Shown: positions 60,236 through 64,000 of the stretch, piece after piece | Layout: each line of letters starts with the position of its first letter | How positions within the stretch are numbered: position 1 is the first letter of the stretch | From: Saliniramus sp050485405 | Lineage (GTDB): Bacteria > Pseudomonadota > Alphaproteobacteria > Rhizobiales > Beijerinckiaceae | Assembly: GCA_050485405.1 (NCBI GenBank) | Contig: JBJHBI010000005.1 | Location: forward strand, 1 to 64,000 | Direction: 5' to 3' | Length of the DNA stretch: 64,000 nt | Position numbers and translations under genes: made by a program | Notes under the pieces: generated by a model | Database searches by the model: none | Seen by the model: only the letters and a program-made list of their open reading frames with translations | Told to the model about the DNA's origin: nothing

Positions 60236-61660
60236 TCACCAGCTCGCTGAAATATATTGGGTTTCCATGAATTCGTGCATGCCCTCATGCCCGCCTTCAC
60301 GGCCCAGCCCCGATTGCTTGACCCCGCCGAACGGGGCGGCGGGATCGCTGACCAGCCCGCGATTGAGCCCGACCATCCCGTATTCGAGCCGCTCGCAGAC
60401 CTGCAGGGCGCGCTTGAAATCCTCCGAGAAGACATAGGCGACGAGGCCGTATTCGGTGGCGTTGGCACGCCGGATCACGTCTTCCTCGTCGCTGAAGGTC
60501 TGGATCGCGGCGACGGGGCCGAAGATCTCGTCATGCACGCAATCGGCGCTCTCAGGCACCTGCGAGAGCACCGTCGGCGGATAGTAGAAACCCTTGCCCG
60601 GCGGGATTTCGCCACCGCATTCGAGCTGCGCGCCCTTCGACAGCGCGTCAGCGACGAAGGCGGCGACCTTGTCGCGCGTATCGGCATTGACCAGCGGTCC
60701 GACATCGACCCTCGGATCGGTTCCGTCGCCAACGGTGAGCGCGCTCATGCGTTCGCTCAGGCGCAGGGTGAATTCCGCCGCGACCGATTCGTGCACATAG
60801 ATGCGGTTCGCCGCCGTGCAGGCCTCGCCGAGATTGCGCATCTTGGCCAGCATGGTGCCCTCGACGGCGGTATCGAGATCGGCATCCTCGAAGACGATGC
60901 AGGGCGCGTTGCCGCCGAGTTCCATGGCCGGCTTGAGCACCTGGCCGGCGGCGGATTGCAGGAGCTTGCGCCCCACCGCCGTCGAGCCGGTGAAGCTCAC
61001 CACGCGCACGCGCGGATCGGCCAGCATGTGATCGACCAGCGCCCCGGTGCGCTTCGAGGGAAGCACGTTGACGAGCCCCTTGGGCACGCCGGCTTCCTCC
61101 AGAAGCGGCATCAGCGCGAGCATGGTGAGTGGTGTTTCGGAGGCGGGCTTGACGATCATGCCGCAACCGGCGGCGAGGGCGGGGGCGATCTTGCGGGTAC
61201 CCATTGCTGCCGGATAATTCCACGGCGTGATCAGCACGGCGAGACCGGCGGGTTTGTGCTGCACTATGATCCGTGCTCCGGATGCCGGCGCATGCGTGAT
61301 CAGCCCGTCAGCGCGCACCGCCTCCTCGGCGAACCAGCGGAAGAACTCGGCGGCATAGGCGGCCTCGCCCATGGCATCCGCGCGCGCCTTGCCGTTTTCC
61401 AGCGTGATCAGCCGGGCGAAATCTTCGAGCCGCGCGCTCATCAGCTCGAAAGCGCGGCGCAGGACTTCTGAACGCGCGCGCGGCGTGCGCGCCGCCCATT
61501 CGGCCATCGCCGCAGCGGCGGCGTCGAGGGCGGCATCGGCATGGCCCGTATCGGCGGAGGCGACCGAGGCGAGAACCTCTTCGGTCGCCGGGTTGAGAAC
61601 TTCGAAGCGTTCCTGCGTCGCCTGCCAGCGACCGTCGATATAGAGATCGGTATATTGCAT
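60236..61660 (-). CDS. aldehyde dehydrogenase, succinate-semialdehyde-dehydrogenase-like
   Basis: A 474-residue NAD(P)-dependent aldehyde dehydrogenase. The NAD site is ITPWNYPAAMGTRKIAPALA, the catalytic Glu lies in MELGGNAPCIVF and the catalytic Cys in NLGEACTAANRI. The GEACTAANR pattern is typical of succinate-semialdehyde dehydrogenase-like enzymes. It lies inside a 2-oxoacid dehydrogenase operon between the two E2-type genes, so it likely provides or consumes the same aldehyde/oxoacid intermediate. ATG 61660 has a modest AGG upstream. Confidence 0.88.
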   Translation of the reverse strand: MQYTDLYIDGRWQATQERFEVLNPATEEVLASVASADTGHADAALDAAAAAMAEWAARTPRARSEVLRRAFELMSARLEDFARLITLENGKARADAMGEAAYAAEFFRWFAEEAVRADGLITHAPASGARIIVQHKPAGLAVLITPWNYPAAMGTRKIAPALAAGCGMIVKPASETPLTMLALMPLLEEAGVPKGLVNVLPSKRTGALVDHMLADPRVRVVSFTGSTAVGRKLLQSAAGQVLKPAMELGGNAPCIVFEDADLDTAVEGTMLAKMRNLGEACTAANRIYVHESVAAEFTLRLSERMSALTVGDGTDPRVDVGPLVNADTRDKVAAFVADALSKGAQLECGGEIPPGKGFYYPPTVLSQVPESADCVHDEIFGPVAAIQTFSDEEDVIRRANATEYGLVAYVFSEDFKRALQVCERLEYGMVGLNRGLVSDPAAPFGGVKQSGLGREGGHEGMHEFMETQYISASW

Positions 61661-61674
61661 CACTGCCTCGCGGG

Positions 61675-62676
61675 TCACAGAAGGTGGCGCAGCGGATCGC
61701 GCATGCGTCCGGCGAACTGGTCCAGAAGGGCGATCGCGCCGGTCGCGTCGAGCTGGTCCCGGCTGCATTCGAGCGATATCGAAAGCCCTTCGGCGCAGCG
61801 GGTGACCGTCAGGACGGGCAGCGTCTCGGCGCCGGCCTCGACCGATTCTACGGCGCAAGCGCGCAGATCCCGCACGAGCAGTTCCGGCTGCGCGTCTCCC
61901 GGCGTGACGGCGGAGAGGCGGCGCGTATCGGGAACGCTATAGACCCGCTTCGTGCCGATGCGCTCCACCGCAACGCAGGTGGCCCCGCTCCCGAGGCTGA
62001 TGCCGGCGAGCCCGGCGAGCAGCGCATCCGCATCTTCGAGACCTTCGTTGCCGGCGGCCCAGCGCGCGAATTCCGCAAATCCGTCCTGCGGGCAAGTGGC
62101 GCGCAGGCGCATCGCCGCCGGCTGCTGCATGCCGGATGCTTGCCCGGGAGCCTGCGCACGCGGCGCCTCGCTCCTGGCGAGCTCACGCAGCCGGTCGAGA
62201 TCGCGCATGTGATAGGGTTGCGGGTGATCGGCGCGCGCGAGCAGCGTCAGATCGAGCCCCTCGGACGCGGTGATGCGGCGCAATTTGGGCGAGGCAAGAA
62301 TGCGAGCGCCGGGCTGCGATGCATACGGCTCGTCCTCCGGCTTTGCAGCTTCGCGCGGCGCGCTCTGATCGGGTTCGGGCGGCTTTTCCGGCGGAATGGC
62401 GGGCGCTTCGGCTTGCGCCGTCTCCTCGGGCGCGTCTGCGGTATCGGAGATCCGGGCGATCACCTGGCCGACGGGGATATCGGTGCCCTCATCGGCCGTC
62501 ACATGCGTGAGAAAGCCGTCGGCCTGCGCCTCGATCTCCATCGTGGCCTTGTCGGTCTCGACCTCGAACAGCAGATCGCCGCGCGCGACCTCCTCGCCGG
62601 GTTGCTTCAGCCATTGCGTCAGCCGCCCCGTATCCTGGGCCATACCGAGCTGCGGCATCGTCACCTCATGCGGCAT
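61675..62676 (-). CDS. lipoyl- and E1/E3-binding-domain E2 protein with degenerate catalytic domain
   Basis: A 333-residue protein with an N-terminal lipoyl domain (1-78) whose lipoylated Lys is K43 (VETDKATMEIEA). A Pro/Glu-rich linker follows, then a peripheral-subunit-binding domain (about 122-162, ILASPKLRRITASEGLDLT). The C-terminal part (about 190-333) resembles a shortened acyltransferase domain, but the DHR-x3-D/N-G active site is replaced by ECSRDQLDATG. It thus appears able to carry acyl groups but not transfer them. It overlaps the E1-beta gene by 11 bases. Confidence 0.82.
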   Translation of the reverse strand: MPHEVTMPQLGMAQDTGRLTQWLKQPGEEVARGDLLFEVETDKATMEIEAQADGFLTHVTADEGTDIPVGQVIARISDTADAPEETAQAEAPAIPPEKPPEPDQSAPREAAKPEDEPYASQPGARILASPKLRRITASEGLDLTLLARADHPQPYHMRDLDRLRELARSEAPRAQAPGQASGMQQPAAMRLRATCPQDGFAEFARWAAGNEGLEDADALLAGLAGISLGSGATCVAVERIGTKRVYSVPDTRRLSAVTPGDAQPELLVRDLRACAVESVEAGAETLPVLTVTRCAEGLSISLECSRDQLDATGAIALLDQFAGRMRDPLRHLL

Positions 62677-63661
62677 GGATCAACTCCCCCGCACAGAGCC
62701 GGCGGGCCCGCTCCACCACCTTCGCCGGCGTCGGGACGGTGATGTCCTCGAGGACGGGGCTGAACGGGACCGGGACGTCCATCGCGCCGATCCGCAGCAC
62801 CGGTGCATCCAGATGATAGAAAGCCTTCTCGTTCAGCCGCGAGGCGATTTCCGCAGTGACGCCGTAGCTCTGGTGCCCCTCGTCGATGACGATGGCGCGG
62901 CTCGTCTTGCGCACGCTCGCGAGCAGGGTCGCCTCGTCGAGTGGCACGATGGTACGCGGATCGATCACCTCGGCCGAAATGCCGTCGGCGGCGAGCATCT
63001 CGGCGGCCTTCTCCGCGACCTGCACCATCGAGGAGGTAGCGATCAGGGTGATGTCACGCCCCTCGCGCTTGATATGGGCCTGACCGAAGGGGATCAGGTA
63101 TTCCTCCTCCGGCACCGGGGCCTTGTCCTGATACATCAGCTTGTCTTCGAAGATCACGACCGGGTTGTTGTCTCGGATCGCGGTCTTCATCAGGCCCTTG
63201 GCTTCATAGGCGGATGAGGGCAGAGCCACGTTCAGTCCGGGAATATGCGCCACGAGGGCGTGGAGGGACTGGCTGTGCTGCGCGGCGGAGCGGCGGGTGG
63301 CGCCGAGATTGGTGCGCAGCACCATCGGCACGGTGAGCTTGCCGCCGGACATGTAATGCTGCTTCGCGGCCTGATTGCACAGCTGATCCATGACGAGATA
63401 GAGGAAATCGCCGAACATCAGATCGACGATCGGCCGCGCGCCGGTCATCGCCGCACCGACGGCCATGCCGACGAAGCCGGGCTCGGATATCGGGGTGTCG
63501 ATCACGCGCTGCGTGCCGAATTCCTCGACGAGACCGGAGAGCACCTTGAAGGGTGTGCCGGCTTCGGCCACGTCCTCGCCCATCAGGAAGACGGTCGGGT
63601 CGCGGCGCATTTCCTCGGCGATCGCCTCGTTGACGGCCTGGGAGAGGGTAATCTCGCGCAT
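62666..63661 (-). CDS. 2-oxoacid dehydrogenase E1 component, beta subunit
   Basis: A 331-residue E1-beta subunit of a TPP-dependent 2-oxoacid (pyruvate/acetoin-type) dehydrogenase. Features are ITLSQAVNEAIAEEMRRDP at the start, FLMGEDVAEAGTPFKV, RVIDTPISEPGFVGMAVGAA near 52-72, and the C-terminal transketolase domain ending with VLEDITVPTPAKVVERA. GAGGAGG is five bases before ATG 63661. It is directly downstream of the E1-alpha gene. Confidence 0.94.
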   Translation of the reverse strand: MREITLSQAVNEAIAEEMRRDPTVFLMGEDVAEAGTPFKVLSGLVEEFGTQRVIDTPISEPGFVGMAVGAAMTGARPIVDLMFGDFLYLVMDQLCNQAAKQHYMSGGKLTVPMVLRTNLGATRRSAAQHSQSLHALVAHIPGLNVALPSSAYEAKGLMKTAIRDNNPVVIFEDKLMYQDKAPVPEEEYLIPFGQAHIKREGRDITLIATSSMVQVAEKAAEMLAADGISAEVIDPRTIVPLDEATLLASVRKTSRAIVIDEGHQSYGVTAEIASRLNEKAFYHLDAPVLRIGAMDVPVPFSPVLEDITVPTPAKVVERARRLCAGELIHAA

Positions 63662-63671
63662 CGTTGCCTCC

Positions 63672-64000
63672 TCAATCCGCATAGACATGCATGTCGACTT
63701 CGGATGTATCCGGGTATCGCGCGGCCTCGGCATAGGCGACGGCCTGCGCTGCATCCTCGATGATCTCGGCGTTCATCGCCTCGATCTCGTCCTCGCCGGC
63801 GATCCCCTCCGCGACGAGCCAGGCGCGGAAGCGGATGATCGGATCGCGATTCTCCTTCCAGTCCTTCTCCTCCTCCTTCGAGCGGTAATAGGCGCGGTTG
63901 ATGTCGCCGACATGGTGGCCGTGATAGCGATAGGTCATCAGCTCCATGAAGAACGGCCCCTCGCCCTTGCGGGCGCGCTCGACGAGGCGCCGGGTGAGGG
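63672..64000 (-). CDS. 2-oxoacid dehydrogenase E1 component, alpha subunit (5' end outside window)
   Basis: The C-terminal part of a TPP-dependent E1-alpha subunit; the frame stays open to the right edge, so the gene start lies beyond it. The segment contains GEGPFFMELMTYRYHGHHVGD (in two pieces, GEGPFFMEL and TYRYHGHHVGD) with the conserved His residues near the TPP pocket, then YRSKEEEKDWKENRDPI and a helical C-terminus. It is 10 bases from E1-beta and is the first gene of the operon visible here. Confidence 0.93.
   Translation of the reverse strand, partial: LTRRLVERARKGEGPFFMELMTYRYHGHHVGDINRAYYRSKEEEKDWKENRDPIIRFRAWLVAEGIAGEDEIEAMNAEIIEDAAQAVAYAEAARYPDTSEVDMHVYAD

Overview
The window looks like the chromosome of a high-GC alphaproteobacterium, most likely order Hyphomicrobiales (Rhizobiales). 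The reasons are the gene order pyrH-frr-uppS-cdsA-dxr-rseP-bamA-lpxD-fabZ-lpxA-lpxI-lpxB, the use of LpxI rather than LpxH, an RpoH-type sigma factor and the strong G/C third-position bias. I cannot name the genus from sequence alone.

Layout. (1) 0.2-30 kb is conserved core. It holds rpsO-pnp with a strong terminator, a GT4 glycosyltransferase, an RpoH-type sigma factor, a minus-strand block (folD, DUF167, YggT, trpS, murJ, a PAS/degenerate-GGDEF/EAL protein), then a long plus-strand run for UMP kinase, ribosome recycling, isoprenoid/phospholipid synthesis, outer-membrane assembly and lipid A synthesis, then rpmI-rplT and pheS-pheT. A small DUF4160/DUF2442 pair sits inside the pheS-pheT unit. 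(2) 30.0-42.2 kb is a genomic island of about 12 kb between two complete, identical copies of tRNA-Ala(CGC). A tyrosine integrase lies just inside the left copy, and the same candidate integrase arm-site motif occurs near both ends. Cargo is mostly AT-rich: a secreted TPR/propeller-like protein bracketed by 100-bp direct repeats beside a serine resolvase; a winged-helix plus family-A-polymerase-like protein with a coupled small gene; a DUF262 + HEPN RNase pair; a stand-alone TIR-domain protein; a frameshifted HNH-endonuclease remnant; and a tiny lipoprotein. It reads as an integrative element carrying defence genes and possibly its own replication module. (3) 42.3-46.4 kb has a large FAD/Fe-S 2-hydroxyacid dehydrogenase and a TadE/TadG-like protein. 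(4) 46.6-58.4 kb is a catabolic locus: TRAP transporter, PdxA-like dehydrogenase, 2-oxoglutarate-semialdehyde dehydrogenase, XylX-like dehydratase, a crotonase-fold protein, a class III CoA-transferase, an amidohydrolase-type lactonase, a hydroxyacid dehydrogenase and a GntR/FCD regulator. A shared GCATACCAAA motif in three promoter regions ties these to the regulator. (5) 58.5-64 kb holds a haloacetate (fluoroacetate) dehalogenase-like hydrolase and, on the other strand, a 2-oxoacid dehydrogenase operon whose E2 function is divided between two proteins; its E1-alpha gene runs off the right edge.

How the parts work together. The core block supplies envelope and translation functions. The island appears to combine mobility, possible self-replication and abortive-infection-type defence. 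The right third takes up an organic acid through a TRAP system and channels it, by lactone opening, dehydration and semialdehyde oxidation, towards 2-oxoglutarate under GntR control; the exact substrate is not determined by the sequence.
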